DNA from: Chitinophaga niabensis
GTDB taxonomy: Bacteria > Bacteroidota > Bacteroidia > Chitinophagales > Chitinophagaceae
NCBI RefSeq assembly: GCF_039545795.1
Contig: NZ_CP154260.1
Coordinates: forward strand, 6,701,001-6,765,000
DNA: 64,000 bases
Direction of reading: 5' to 3'
Positions 25,982 through 35,071 of the stretch are shown piece after piece. Below the pieces are notes generated by a model. That model was not told the DNA's origin. It did no database searches and saw only the letters and a list, made by a program, of their open reading frames with translations. The position numbers and the translations under genes are program-made. The first letter of the stretch is position 1. Each line of letters starts with the position of its first letter.

Positions 25982-26893
25982 TTACGGCTTCTTAGCCACT
26001 GCATCATCATACGCCGCCTTTGCAATTTTTGCGATCACTCCTTCCCTTGCTGCCTCATCTGCTTTGCTCATAAACACAAACACCGCAATGGCCAGCTTTT
26101 GCCCATTCGGCAGGAAAATGATCCCCACATCATTCGTTGCAGGATGCACACCATCTTTGCTTCCGGAAGTTCCTGTTTTATGCGCTACTACCACATCCTT
26201 CGGCAGTAGGGCTTTGAGCCTGTTCGGCCCTGTAGTGGTTTCCGTCATTACTTTCCAAAGGAATGCATTTGTAGTTTTAGACAAAGCAGTGCCTTTGTTT
26301 AATATCTCCAGCAGTTCAATCATAGCAGTAGGGGTGCTCCAGTTGGTGAATTGTACATCCCAGGAAGAAGCCATTTTGGCCTCACTGGCTACAATGGCAA
26401 TATCCTTTACACCCAGGGAGTGAATATATTCATTGATGGCACTTTCTCCTCCGGCAAGATCTATCAGTACATCACAGGCAATGTTATCACTTTGCGAAAC
26501 CATCAGACCCAGTAACCTGGATAAGGGAATGTCCATATTACCGGCAGGAAAGGAGTCTCGTAGCGGGCTATGCGTATTTGGCACCATCCATTTTTTATCG
26601 ATATAGATCTTTTGTTCCAGTTGCAGTTTTCCCTGATCTACCTGGTGCAGGATCGTCATGGCAATGGGGAATTTGAAAACACTGTGCATCACATAATGAG
26701 TGCTGTCATTACAAGTGACCGTATCCCGGGTATCGAGGTTACGGATGGATACGCCAACTTGTCCATCTATGGTAGCGGCGATTTCAGCGATCTGCTGACG
26801 GAGTTTGGATTCGGAGGTAGAAGACTGGCTTACAGGCGTTTGGCATGCAGCCAGTATTAGTAGGGCAGCAGCAGATAATACGGTGAATTTCAT
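25982..26893 (-). CDS. bla: Class A beta-lactamase (PER/CfxA-like group), lipoprotein
   Basis: A 303-residue serine beta-lactamase with all class A elements: Ser71-x-x-Lys74 (SVFKFP), SDN at 135-137 (SQSDNIACD), an omega-loop Glu at 171 (ASEAKMASS) and Lys239-Thr-Gly (AHKTGTSG). The NWSTP and omega-loop forms resemble the A2 subgroup (PER, VEB, CfxA, CIA-type enzymes). The signal ends LILAAC, a lipobox, so the enzyme is likely membrane-anchored. It hydrolyses beta-lactams in the periplasm; the spectrum is not readable from sequence. No mobile element is nearby, so it is intrinsic. Confidence 0.92.
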   Translation of the reverse strand: MKFTVLSAAALLILAACQTPVSQSSTSESKLRQQIAEIAATIDGQVGVSIRNLDTRDTVTCNDSTHYVMHSVFKFPIAMTILHQVDQGKLQLEQKIYIDKKWMVPNTHSPLRDSFPAGNMDIPLSRLLGLMVSQSDNIACDVLIDLAGGESAINEYIHSLGVKDIAIVASEAKMASSWDVQFTNWSTPTAMIELLEILNKGTALSKTTNAFLWKVMTETTTGPNRLKALLPKDVVVAHKTGTSGSKDGVHPATNDVGIIFLPNGQKLAIAVFVFMSKADEAAREGVIAKIAKAAYDDAVAKKP

Positions 26894-27001
26894 GGATGTA
26901 GTATTTGAAAAGGAAAGTTAAACGATAACATTCATTCGTTTTGCTGTCATTTTGGCAAGTTTTTCATGTGGCTTGTTTTATGTGATAGCAGGGGAATAAA
27001 G

Positions 27002-27008
27002 AAGGAGG
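27002..27008 (+). promoter_or_regulatory. Strong Shine-Dalgarno-like site before the HtrA-like gene
   Basis: AAGGAGG, 4 bp before ATG 27013. Most starts in this window have no such site, as is usual in Bacteroidota, so it stands out. It may be accidental. Confidence 0.35.
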
Positions 27009-27012
27009 TTAT

Positions 27013-27933
27013 ATGGATGCGTATTCTGAGATCATCCATCATGCAGTGGAAGCTGCCAGCAGATCAGTTGTTAAAATAGAACGGCTGGATGCGCAAAGGA
27101 AAGTGACCGGAACCGGTTCGGGGTTCTTCTTTTCTTCTGATGGGTATTTATTTACAAACTCTCATGTGGTGCACAACGGCAGCTTCTTTAATGTAATGCT
27201 GCACGATGGCACAATTTATCCCGCTACACTGGCGGGAGAAGATCCGGATACAGACATTGCCATCCTTAAATCTACCGCATACGATTTCCAGGCAGCGCAG
27301 CTTGGCGATACCAACGAATTGCAGATCGGCCAGCTGGTGATTGCCATTGGTAATCCCATGGGCTTTCAGCATACTGTTACAGCAGGCGTGGTAAGTGCCC
27401 TGGGGCGTTCCTTATTAAGCGAAACCGGCAGATTGATGGATGACCTTGTGCAAACGGATGCGGCTTTGAATCCCGGAAACTCCGGCGGGCCGCTGATCAA
27501 TTATAAAGGAGAAGTGATAGGTGTGAACACAGCTATGATCCGTGGTGCACAGGGATTGTGTTTTGCGATCAGTATTAACACAGCCCGGGTGATAGCAGCA
27601 GAACTGATGAAGTCCGGCAAAGTGAGAAGAGCTTACCTGGGCATGATGTTGCAGCAGATCAACCTGGTACCGAAACTGCGCAGTGGGTTAGAGTTGAGGA
27701 ACAAAAGCGCACTTTTTGTCGCAGGAGTAGAGGCTGGAAGTCCGGCTGGGAAAGCAGGGATTATAGATGGGGACATCATTGTGTCTTTCAATGATCTGCC
27801 GGTAGAAACATCTGATGCATTATTCCGTCAGCTGGACAGAGAGAAGATCGGGCAATTCCAGTACATCCGCGTGATCCGGCAAAACCGTTTACTGGAACTG
27901 AGGGTAACACCCACAGAGAAAAAAGCGGCTTAA
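27013..27933 (+). CDS. HtrA/DegP-like S1C serine protease with PDZ domain
   Basis: A 306-residue trypsin-like protease with triad His51 (TNSHVVHN), Asp81 (DPDTDIAIL) and Ser157 (GNSGGPL). Residues ~205-300 form one PDZ domain (VAGVEAGSPAGKAGIIDGDIIVSFNDLPV). There is no signal peptide or membrane helix, so unlike DegP it should be cytoplasmic. That is unusual but known for some bacterial HtrA-like proteins. The start is supported by the Shine-Dalgarno at 27002. Confidence 0.9.
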   Translation: MDAYSEIIHHAVEAASRSVVKIERLDAQRKVTGTGSGFFFSSDGYLFTNSHVVHNGSFFNVMLHDGTIYPATLAGEDPDTDIAILKSTAYDFQAAQLGDTNELQIGQLVIAIGNPMGFQHTVTAGVVSALGRSLLSETGRLMDDLVQTDAALNPGNSGGPLINYKGEVIGVNTAMIRGAQGLCFAISINTARVIAAELMKSGKVRRAYLGMMLQQINLVPKLRSGLELRNKSALFVAGVEAGSPAGKAGIIDGDIIVSFNDLPVETSDALFRQLDREKIGQFQYIRVIRQNRLLELRVTPTEKKAA

Positions 27934-27938
27934 AGCAG

Positions 27939-27980
27939 AGCGGCCATCCCTGACGAACCAGGGATGACCGCTTTATTTTT
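27939..27980 (+). terminator. Terminator of the HtrA-like gene
   Basis: A stem of 14 bp (27939-27952 with 27959-27972, one G-U pair) with a GACGAAC-type loop, followed by CTTTATTTTTT. It also lies close to the stop of the convergent lipoprotein gene and may work both ways. Confidence 0.82.
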
Positions 27981-28492
27981 TATGGGTAATTTCTGTAGAT
28001 CACTCTAAAGTATCCATCCGTGATCGTTTTCAGCGATCCGTCATCCATACTCACCAGGGTACCATTGAACTGCCCCACTACTACAGAGTCCTTCATGTTA
28101 TGGATCGTGATCGAGAGATCGCCAAAGTTATAATCTGCGCCAACCAGTTCCAGCGAGGGATTCATTTCCATGATCATTTCCGTACCGAATGTAGCATTGG
28201 TGTAAACGCCGGGCGTTATTTGAGGATTGGGAGAAGTGATACGGATATTGATAACATCTCTGTTATAACTGTAACCCGTGATCAGCATTTCTGAATGATC
28301 ATTGTTAGGATCAGCATCCGTGAGGTCGCCGGGGGAATAAAACGCCCGGTGGATCTGTTCGGAGAGCATCACCTTATTATCCATCTTGAAAGAGATGAAC
28401 TTACGCTGTGGCGTAACATCCGTGTCGTCTTTACAAGCTGCCAGCAGTAAAGCAAATGCGGCTACGGCTAACAGGGTTAATTTCTTTGGCAT
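27980..28492 (-). CDS. Lipoprotein of unknown function, probably surface-exposed
   Basis: A 170-residue lipoprotein with signal LLLAAC followed by KDDTD. A Lys and two acidic residues directly after the lipid cysteine match the lipoprotein export signal described in Capnocytophaga and other Bacteroidota, so surface location is likely. The mature part looks beta-rich with no known domain. It is transcribed with, and 12 bp downstream of, the OPT transporter, so it may be linked to peptide uptake. Confidence 0.75.
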   Translation of the reverse strand: MPKKLTLLAVAAFALLLAACKDDTDVTPQRKFISFKMDNKVMLSEQIHRAFYSPGDLTDADPNNDHSEMLITGYSYNRDVINIRITSPNPQITPGVYTNATFGTEMIMEMNPSLELVGADYNFGDLSITIHNMKDSVVVGQFNGTLVSMDDGSLKTITDGYFRVIYRNYP

Positions 28493-28504
28493 AGGAAAGA
28501 TATT

Positions 28505-30577
28505 TTAAATATTGTCTATTGGCGCTTGTTTTTGCCTGCCTATCCGGTACAGCACATAACCCATTACGGCAAAAAAGAGTACACCCAGTACCTGGTAACC
28601 GCCATCGCCTAACACATGGGAAAGGCCATGTTCCGCACTGATAGATTGCAATGATGCCGCTACGTTTTCATTTACAGATAACACAGCAACCAGCACTCCT
28701 GCCACTGCGCCTCCTGCTACCAGCCCTGTGGCAAAGAGATTACCTTTACCCAGTTCCTCTTCTTCAGCGGTTTGTTTAATGCCCGAGCGTTTCTGTTTCC
28801 ATTCTACCAGTCCACGGATGGCACCTCCTACAAAGATAGGTAAAGTAGTGGCCAGTGGAAGATATACTCCTACGGCAAAAGACAAAGATTTTATGCCGCA
28901 GAGTTCCAGTGTAATGGCAATGAACACACCCACCAGCACAAACTGCCAATCCAGGTTATTACCCTGGATACCTTTAATAAGGGTGGCCATCAAAGTAGCT
29001 TGTGGGGCCGCCAGCTTTTCTGTTCCGATAGCATGGTGGATGCCGTTTTGCACCATTTCCGTAGTGGGGGTATCCAATATATGCACTGTCCAGCCGATCA
29101 CCAGGGAGGAAACGATTGCGCCGATAAATAACGCAATTTGCTGGTTCTTTGGTGTGGCGCCCACAATATATCCTGATTTTAAATCCTGCGAAGTAGCCCC
29201 TGCATTAGCTGCAGCGATACAGATCATACCTCCTACCACCAGGGCCATGGGCTCATACACCTTTCCGGTCCATCCTACTGCCATGAAGATCAGGCAGGTA
29301 CCCATAATGGTGGCAATGGTCATCCCGGAAATAGGGTTATTGCTGCTGCCGATCAACCCTACAATGCGGCTGCTCACAGTTACGAAGAAAGCGCCGAAGA
29401 TCACAACCAGCAGACCTATCAGGAGTTTGTTCCAGATGGATTCTCCCGGGATCTGTGGTAATAATGCCATCAGTACAATAAGGGCAAGACTGCCGAAGAT
29501 CACAAACTTGAAAGAGATATCCCTTTCCGTTCTTGGCACTTCTGCGCCGCCTTCCTGTTTTTCTTTCAGGGAGCCGATGCTGTCTTTAAAAGAAGATATA
29601 ATGGTAGGAATGGTTTTGATGAGGGTAATGATACCACCTGCAGCTACAGCGCCGGCGCCGATCTGTTTCACATAAGCCTGGTAAATGGCACCGGAGTAAT
29701 TACCGAAAGTACGGGTAAGGGGATCCCAGTTACCACTGCCGCCGGGAGTATCCAAACTGGCCAGGAGCCCTAGTTTCACCAATTGTGAAGCAATCACTTC
29801 ACCGGGCACCACAGATGCCAGTAAGGGAATGAGGCAGAGCCAGGAAAGTACACCACCTGCTACCAATACCCCTGCAATCCTGGGTCCGATGATATAACCC
29901 ACACCTAAATATTCCGGGGTAATATCCCCGCTCAGCCTGGCGGAAGGGAATACTTTATTAGCTTGTTTGGTAAGGAATGTAGGCGTTTCTACGATGATGT
30001 GGAGTACTCTTTGCAGGATAGCATAAACCAGTGCAAACCCCAGGCCCATGAAGGCCGTTCTGGCAAACTCCCCGCCTTTTTCACCTGCTTTCAACACAGA
30101 ACCGCAGGCTGTTCCTTCAGGATAGGGAAGGGTATCATGCTCTTTCACAATGAGGGAACGCCGGAGCGGTATCATCATGAGGGTACCCAGGATACCTCCA
30201 AAAATGGCCAGTATCAGGATGGTCACATAATCGAAATAAGACTCCCCGCCGCTCACGCCCATTTCATTGGCGGAAAGGAAGAGGAATCCCGGCAAAGTGA
30301 ATACCACACCTGCGGCGATGGATTCTCCCGCAGAACCTGTTGTTTGAATAATGTTGTTTTCGAGAATGGTGGTTTTGAAGAACTTGCGCCCCAGCGTGAT
30401 AGCGATCACAGCGATAGGGATAGAAGCAGAAACAGTTAAACCTGCTTTAAGGGCCAGGTATACAGTTGCGGCGCCAAAGATCACACCGGCAAGGCATCCG
30501 AGGAGGATGGACTTGAGGGTCAATTCTTTCATCTTCACTTCAGGCGCAACGAAGGGTTTGAATTTGTTGTCTGACAT
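28505..30577 (-). CDS. OPT-family oligopeptide transporter
   Basis: A 690-residue inner-membrane protein with about 14-16 helices and OPT-family motifs (ELTLKSILLGCLAGVIFGAATVYLAL, DTLPYPEGTACGSVLKAGE). It is expected to import oligopeptides or metal-peptide complexes using the proton gradient. Its companion, on the same strand upstream, is a POT di/tripeptide transporter, which suggests a local peptide-uptake unit. It has its own promoter region after the POT terminator. Confidence 0.92.
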   Translation of the reverse strand: MSDNKFKPFVAPEVKMKELTLKSILLGCLAGVIFGAATVYLALKAGLTVSASIPIAVIAITLGRKFFKTTILENNIIQTTGSAGESIAAGVVFTLPGFLFLSANEMGVSGGESYFDYVTILILAIFGGILGTLMMIPLRRSLIVKEHDTLPYPEGTACGSVLKAGEKGGEFARTAFMGLGFALVYAILQRVLHIIVETPTFLTKQANKVFPSARLSGDITPEYLGVGYIIGPRIAGVLVAGGVLSWLCLIPLLASVVPGEVIASQLVKLGLLASLDTPGGSGNWDPLTRTFGNYSGAIYQAYVKQIGAGAVAAGGIITLIKTIPTIISSFKDSIGSLKEKQEGGAEVPRTERDISFKFVIFGSLALIVLMALLPQIPGESIWNKLLIGLLVVIFGAFFVTVSSRIVGLIGSSNNPISGMTIATIMGTCLIFMAVGWTGKVYEPMALVVGGMICIAAANAGATSQDLKSGYIVGATPKNQQIALFIGAIVSSLVIGWTVHILDTPTTEMVQNGIHHAIGTEKLAAPQATLMATLIKGIQGNNLDWQFVLVGVFIAITLELCGIKSLSFAVGVYLPLATTLPIFVGGAIRGLVEWKQKRSGIKQTAEEEELGKGNLFATGLVAGGAVAGVLVAVLSVNENVAASLQSISAEHGLSHVLGDGGYQVLGVLFFAVMGYVLYRIGRQKQAPIDNI

Positions 30578-30639
30578 AAGAGTGGTTAATGATCAGAGAT
30601 TGATAATTATTAAATATAGTGATTTTTAATGGTGTGTGT

Positions 30640-30683
30640 ATAAATAAAGAATGCGGGACCAGGGCCCCGCATTCTTTATTTAT
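30640..30683 (-). terminator. Terminator of the POT transporter gene
   Basis: A perfect inverted repeat of 18 bp (ATAAATAAAGAATGCGGG and its complement) around an 8-nt loop, just downstream of the POT stop. The symmetric A/T ends give it a T-rich tail on either strand. Confidence 0.85.
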
Positions 30684-30690
30684 CATGATA

Positions 30691-32397
30691 TTACTGTGCG
30701 TTCATCATTTTTTGCAGTTGTTTGGTGATGCCAAACAGGATGAGGGAGGCCACACCGGCCATGCCTACAAACAGCATAAAGAACTCATACATATTAGTCA
30801 TGGTGTATCCCAGGAACTGAGTGCTTTTGCCTGGTTCAGGGTACAGTGCGCTGAGCGTGCCGGCCAGTTTATTGGCATTGGCATTGGCCAGGAACCAAAC
30901 GGCCATAAGCAGAGAGGCAAACTTCACAGGAGACAGCTTGTTTACAAGGGCCAGGCCTATGGGGGAAAGGCAAAGCTCGCCCCAGGTATGTAAAGCATAC
31001 ATACCAATCAGGTACATCATGGTCACTTTGACACCAGGCGCCACATCCTTCACACCAAATGCTATCACAATATAGCCGATAGCCAGCAGCATAAGGCCAA
31101 TGGCCATTTTGGTAGGGGAAGAAGGTTCATATTTACCCAGCTTCAGCCATAACCATGCAAATGCCGGTGCAAACACTACCACAAAAATGGAGTTTAAAGA
31201 CTGGAAGGTACTGGCCGGCAGTTCTTTTAAAGTTACTGCTCCCTTTCCGCTAATGAAGAGGGCAATGTTGAGGTAGATCAGGAAGCCTACCACTGCAGCT
31301 AATAAAATGTAAATGATCACCCTTACGCCACGTGGATCATTTTGCAGGCCACGTTTTGCATTCACAAAGGCTTTGAAGAGCAGGTATATTAAACCGGCAG
31401 AGATCAGGCTGATCAGCCAAACAGGAATATTCCAGTTCAATTCCCTGTTTGTTTGCTCATCTGCAAAGAAAGTGAGGGATGCGCCTGCCTGTTCAAAGGC
31501 AGCCCAGAAGAAGATCACAAAGAAAGCCACGATAAAGATCACTCCTATCTTTTTCTTCTCTGTAGACGTGAGTTTTTTATCAGATAAGATCATTACCAGG
31601 ATGGCAAGCATAGACAGTGGCAGCAGGTAAACAAGGTACCCGAATATTTTGGCATCCACATACAGCATGCCTATCATAACAATGGACATAATGAAGAGCC
31701 CCAAATAGGTTACTATGCCTTTAGTATATTTTGCACCTTCCGGCGGAATGCCTAATGGAGAGCCATCGGCCTTGCGGATATAATAATTTTTCAGCCATTG
31801 GAAAACAATCACACTCAGCAGCATGGCAATACCAGCCGCCAGGAAAGACCATTTAAAGTCGGTCGGATCTCCTGTGTCTCCCACAAAACCGCAAACAGCG
31901 GGGCCCAGCGCACCACCTACGTTAATACCCATATAGAAAATGGTGTAAGCAGCATCCACCCTGCGGTCGCCTTCCGGATATAGCTGACCTACCATAGAAG
32001 AGATATTGGGCTTGAAGAAACCGTTACCGGTGATCATAAACCCTAAACCTGTAAAGAATAAGAAGGTGGAAAGATCTGGCGAGCTTTGGTAAACAGAGGC
32101 ACAACCAAAGAGTATGAACTCTCCCAGGGCCATGAGCAAGCCTCCGAGGATGATAGATCTCCTGTTACCCCAGTAACGGTCTGCAACAAAACCTCCGATC
32201 AGAGGTGTCAGATAACTAAGGCTGGTGTAACTTCCATAGAGGCTGGAAGCAAATACTTTGTCAAAAGCCAGGGCTTTGGTAAGGAATAATACCAGGATGG
32301 CCCTCATTCCATAGTAGTTAAAACGCTCCCACATTTCAGTGGCAAATAACACGTAAAGCCCTTTCGGGTGCCCCTTTGGAGTAGCTGGTGAATTCAT
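30691..32397 (-). CDS. POT-family (PTR2) di/tripeptide:proton symporter
   Basis: A 568-residue MFS protein with about 14 helices. The POT signatures are present: the ExxER-type motif EMWERFNYYGMRAILVLF, GGFVADRYWGNRRSI and FYMGINVGGALGPAVCGFVGD. It imports small peptides with protons. It stands before the OPT gene on the same strand but is separated by a strong terminator. Confidence 0.94.
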   Translation of the reverse strand: MNSPATPKGHPKGLYVLFATEMWERFNYYGMRAILVLFLTKALAFDKVFASSLYGSYTSLSYLTPLIGGFVADRYWGNRRSIILGGLLMALGEFILFGCASVYQSSPDLSTFLFFTGLGFMITGNGFFKPNISSMVGQLYPEGDRRVDAAYTIFYMGINVGGALGPAVCGFVGDTGDPTDFKWSFLAAGIAMLLSVIVFQWLKNYYIRKADGSPLGIPPEGAKYTKGIVTYLGLFIMSIVMIGMLYVDAKIFGYLVYLLPLSMLAILVMILSDKKLTSTEKKKIGVIFIVAFFVIFFWAAFEQAGASLTFFADEQTNRELNWNIPVWLISLISAGLIYLLFKAFVNAKRGLQNDPRGVRVIIYILLAAVVGFLIYLNIALFISGKGAVTLKELPASTFQSLNSIFVVVFAPAFAWLWLKLGKYEPSSPTKMAIGLMLLAIGYIVIAFGVKDVAPGVKVTMMYLIGMYALHTWGELCLSPIGLALVNKLSPVKFASLLMAVWFLANANANKLAGTLSALYPEPGKSTQFLGYTMTNMYEFFMLFVGMAGVASLILFGITKQLQKMMNAQ

Positions 32398-32606
32398 AAA
32401 TGGTCAGTTAAATTTTGCTGTTTTTCTGTGACGATAAGTTGACGATAAGCAGTATCAATATAAATTTTGCGCTGAAAGATAAAGAAAATCAGACATCTGC
32501 ATGAAAAAAGTGGCTTTTTTGACCGTACTTTGCAAAAATTTTCCGCTGGTTAAACAACGGGTATAACAACTGGGATTCCCCTCATAACATTACGTTTCAA
32601 TCCATT

Positions 32607-33887
32607 ATGAATATTTTACTGTTAGGAAGTGGTGGCCGGGAGCACGCGCTGGCCTGGAAGATAGCACAAAGCACTGCATGTACACACTTGTACATTGCCC
32701 CTGGAAATGCAGGAACAGCTGCTTATGGCACCAATGTGAACATAGGCGTAAGTGATTTTGAGAAGATAAAAGACTTTTGCCTGAACAATAAGATAGATAT
32801 GCTGGTGCCCGGTTCTGAAGAACCGCTGGTGAAGGGCGTTTATGATTTCTTCAAAGCAGATGCAGCATTACAGCATATTCCGGTGATCGGCCCTTCTGAA
32901 GAAGGCGCGCAAATGGAGGGCAGTAAAGCTTTTGCGAAGTTATTCATGCAAAGGCATAACATCCCTACCGCTGCTTACAGGGAGTTCAGTGAAGCCAATT
33001 TTGAAGAAGGTGTAGCTTACATCCGCCAGCATGCCGTACCTATTGTATTAAAGGCAGATGGCCTGGCAGCCGGTAAAGGGGTAGTGATCACTTCTTCTCA
33101 TGATGAAGCGGTACAGGAGTTTGAGGAAATGATCCGCTCTGCCAAGTTTGGAGAAGCAGGTAAAAAAGTAGTGATAGAGCAGTTCCTGACGGGTATAGAA
33201 CTTTCCGTGTTCGTACTTACGGATGGTAAGAACTATAAGATCCTGCCTACTGCAAAGGATTACAAGCGGATCGGAGAAGGAGATACCGGTTTGAATACCG
33301 GCGGCATGGGAGCTGTTTCACCTGTTCCGTTTGCACAGGGGGCTTTTATGGAAATGGTGGAAGACCGTATCATACGCCCTACAGTAGAAGGTTTGGCTAA
33401 AGAGAACATTACTTACCAGGGCTTTATATTCTTTGGTTTGATCAATGTGGAAGGAGAACCCTTTGTAATTGAATACAATTGCAGGATGGGCGATCCGGAA
33501 ACAGAGGTAGTGATCCCGCGTCTGCAGAATGATCTGCTGGAACTGTTTACAGCCGTACAAAAGCAGGCCCTGGATCAGATGACGGTGTATGAAGATCCCC
33601 GTGCAGCAGCTACCGTTATGCTGGTAAGCAAAGGATACCCTGAATCCTATGAAAAAGGAAAGGTGATCACAGAGATACCAGCCCCTGCAAAAGACCAGCT
33701 GGTGTTCCATGCAGGCACTAAAGCAGATGGAGATCAGGTACTTACAAACGGTGGCCGTGTGATAGCTATAACATCTTTGGCAAGCGATTTGCAGTTAGCG
33801 TTGACTCACTCGAGGCAAACTGCAGAGCGCATTCAATTCGATGGTAAGTATTACAGGAGAGATATTGGATATGAATTTGTTAGTTAA
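32607..33887 (+). CDS. purD: Phosphoribosylamine--glycine ligase
   Basis: A 426-residue ATP-grasp enzyme, step 2 of purine synthesis. Motifs seen are LLLGSGGREHALAWK, VLKADGLAAGKGVVI, GLNTGGMGAVSP and NCRMGDPETEVVIPRL. The length is normal. The closest -7 (GTACTTTG, 32525-32532) is not a perfect match. Confidence 0.96.
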   Translation: MNILLLGSGGREHALAWKIAQSTACTHLYIAPGNAGTAAYGTNVNIGVSDFEKIKDFCLNNKIDMLVPGSEEPLVKGVYDFFKADAALQHIPVIGPSEEGAQMEGSKAFAKLFMQRHNIPTAAYREFSEANFEEGVAYIRQHAVPIVLKADGLAAGKGVVITSSHDEAVQEFEEMIRSAKFGEAGKKVVIEQFLTGIELSVFVLTDGKNYKILPTAKDYKRIGEGDTGLNTGGMGAVSPVPFAQGAFMEMVEDRIIRPTVEGLAKENITYQGFIFFGLINVEGEPFVIEYNCRMGDPETEVVIPRLQNDLLELFTAVQKQALDQMTVYEDPRAAATVMLVSKGYPESYEKGKVITEIPAPAKDQLVFHAGTKADGDQVLTNGGRVIAITSLASDLQLALTHSRQTAERIQFDGKYYRRDIGYEFVS

Positions 33888-33993
33888 CATCTTCGTGTTG
33901 TATTCTGTATAGATAAGAAAATCCAATAATTGCATCGTATATTCGTTAGAATTATTCATTTTTGCATTCAAATATTTTTGACCGTATCAAACA

Positions 33994-35016
33994 ATGGGCT
34001 TCTTTAACTTTTTAACTCAGGAGATTGCAATCGACCTTGGAACTGCCAATACACTGATCATTCACAATGACTCAGTTGTAGTAGACGAGCCTTCCATTGT
34101 TGCTATAGAAAGAGCCAGTGGCAAGATCGTTGCTGTAGGCAAAAAAGCGATGATGATGCACGAGAAAACGCATGAATACCTGCGTACGATCCGTCCTTTG
34201 AAAGACGGTGTGATTGCAGACTTCAATGCGGCCGAGGGCATGATCCGTGAGCTTATCAAAATGATATACCCTAAAAAGCCATTGTTTGCGCCAAGCTGGC
34301 GGATGGTGATATGTATCCCTTCCAGCATCACAGAGGTGGAAAAACGTGCGGTGCGCGACTCTGCTGAGCAGGCAGGTGCAAAAGAAGTATATCTGATCCA
34401 TGAACCAATGGCTGCCGCCCTTGGTATAGGTATAGACGTAGAAGAACCCGTAGGTAACATGATCATTGATATCGGAGGTGGTACCACCGGTATTTCTGTA
34501 ATTGCCCTGGCTGGTATCGTGTGCGACCAGAGTATCCGTATTGCAGGTGATGAGTTCACCGCAGATATCATGGAAGCCCTCCGCCGCTATCATAGTTTAC
34601 TGATCGGTGAAAGAACCGCCGAGCAGATCAAGATCGGCATCGGTTCTGCCCTCAAAGAACTGGATAACCCGCCGGATGATATCCCCGTAAATGGCCGTGA
34701 CCTTGTAACCGGTATCCCCAAGCAGATCATGGTATCTTATCAGGAGATCGCGGAAGCGCTGGACAAATCAATCTTTAAAATAGAAGAAGCTATCCTGAAA
34801 GCGCTGGAAACAACGCCGCCGGAGCTGGCATCAGATATCTACCGCCGTGGTTTATACCTCACCGGTGGTGGTGCGTTATTACGTGGCCTGGATAAACGTT
34901 TGAGCCAAAAGATCAAACTGCCTGTGCATGTTGCAGACGATCCGCTGCGCGCCGTAGTAAGAGGTACAGGTATTGCCCTGAAACATATTGGCAAGTATCC
35001 ATTCCTGATGCAATAA
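33994..35016 (+). CDS. mreB: Rod-shape-determining protein MreB
   Basis: A 340-residue bacterial actin that organises the elongation machinery under the inner membrane. The actin-fold motifs are clear: phosphate 1 EIAIDLGTANTLI, phosphate 2 IIDIGGGTTGISVIAL and adenosine LYLTGGGALLRGLD. It is the first gene of mreB-mreC-mreD-mrdA-rodA, the full rod-elongation operon. Confidence 0.97.
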   Translation: MGFFNFLTQEIAIDLGTANTLIIHNDSVVVDEPSIVAIERASGKIVAVGKKAMMMHEKTHEYLRTIRPLKDGVIADFNAAEGMIRELIKMIYPKKPLFAPSWRMVICIPSSITEVEKRAVRDSAEQAGAKEVYLIHEPMAAALGIGIDVEEPVGNMIIDIGGGTTGISVIALAGIVCDQSIRIAGDEFTADIMEALRRYHSLLIGERTAEQIKIGIGSALKELDNPPDDIPVNGRDLVTGIPKQIMVSYQEIAEALDKSIFKIEEAILKALETTPPELASDIYRRGLYLTGGGALLRGLDKRLSQKIKLPVHVADDPLRAVVRGTGIALKHIGKYPFLMQ

Positions 35017-35071
35017 ACTTAGTACGATCCCGGTAGCCCTAACCTGCCGGGATTGAAAAATCCGGAACCAA

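Noticed and set aside
28728..29675. Long open frame on the plus strand (315 codons) opposite the OPT transporter
   Set aside because: Antisense shadow of a clear transporter; rich in Pro and Ser, with no motif.
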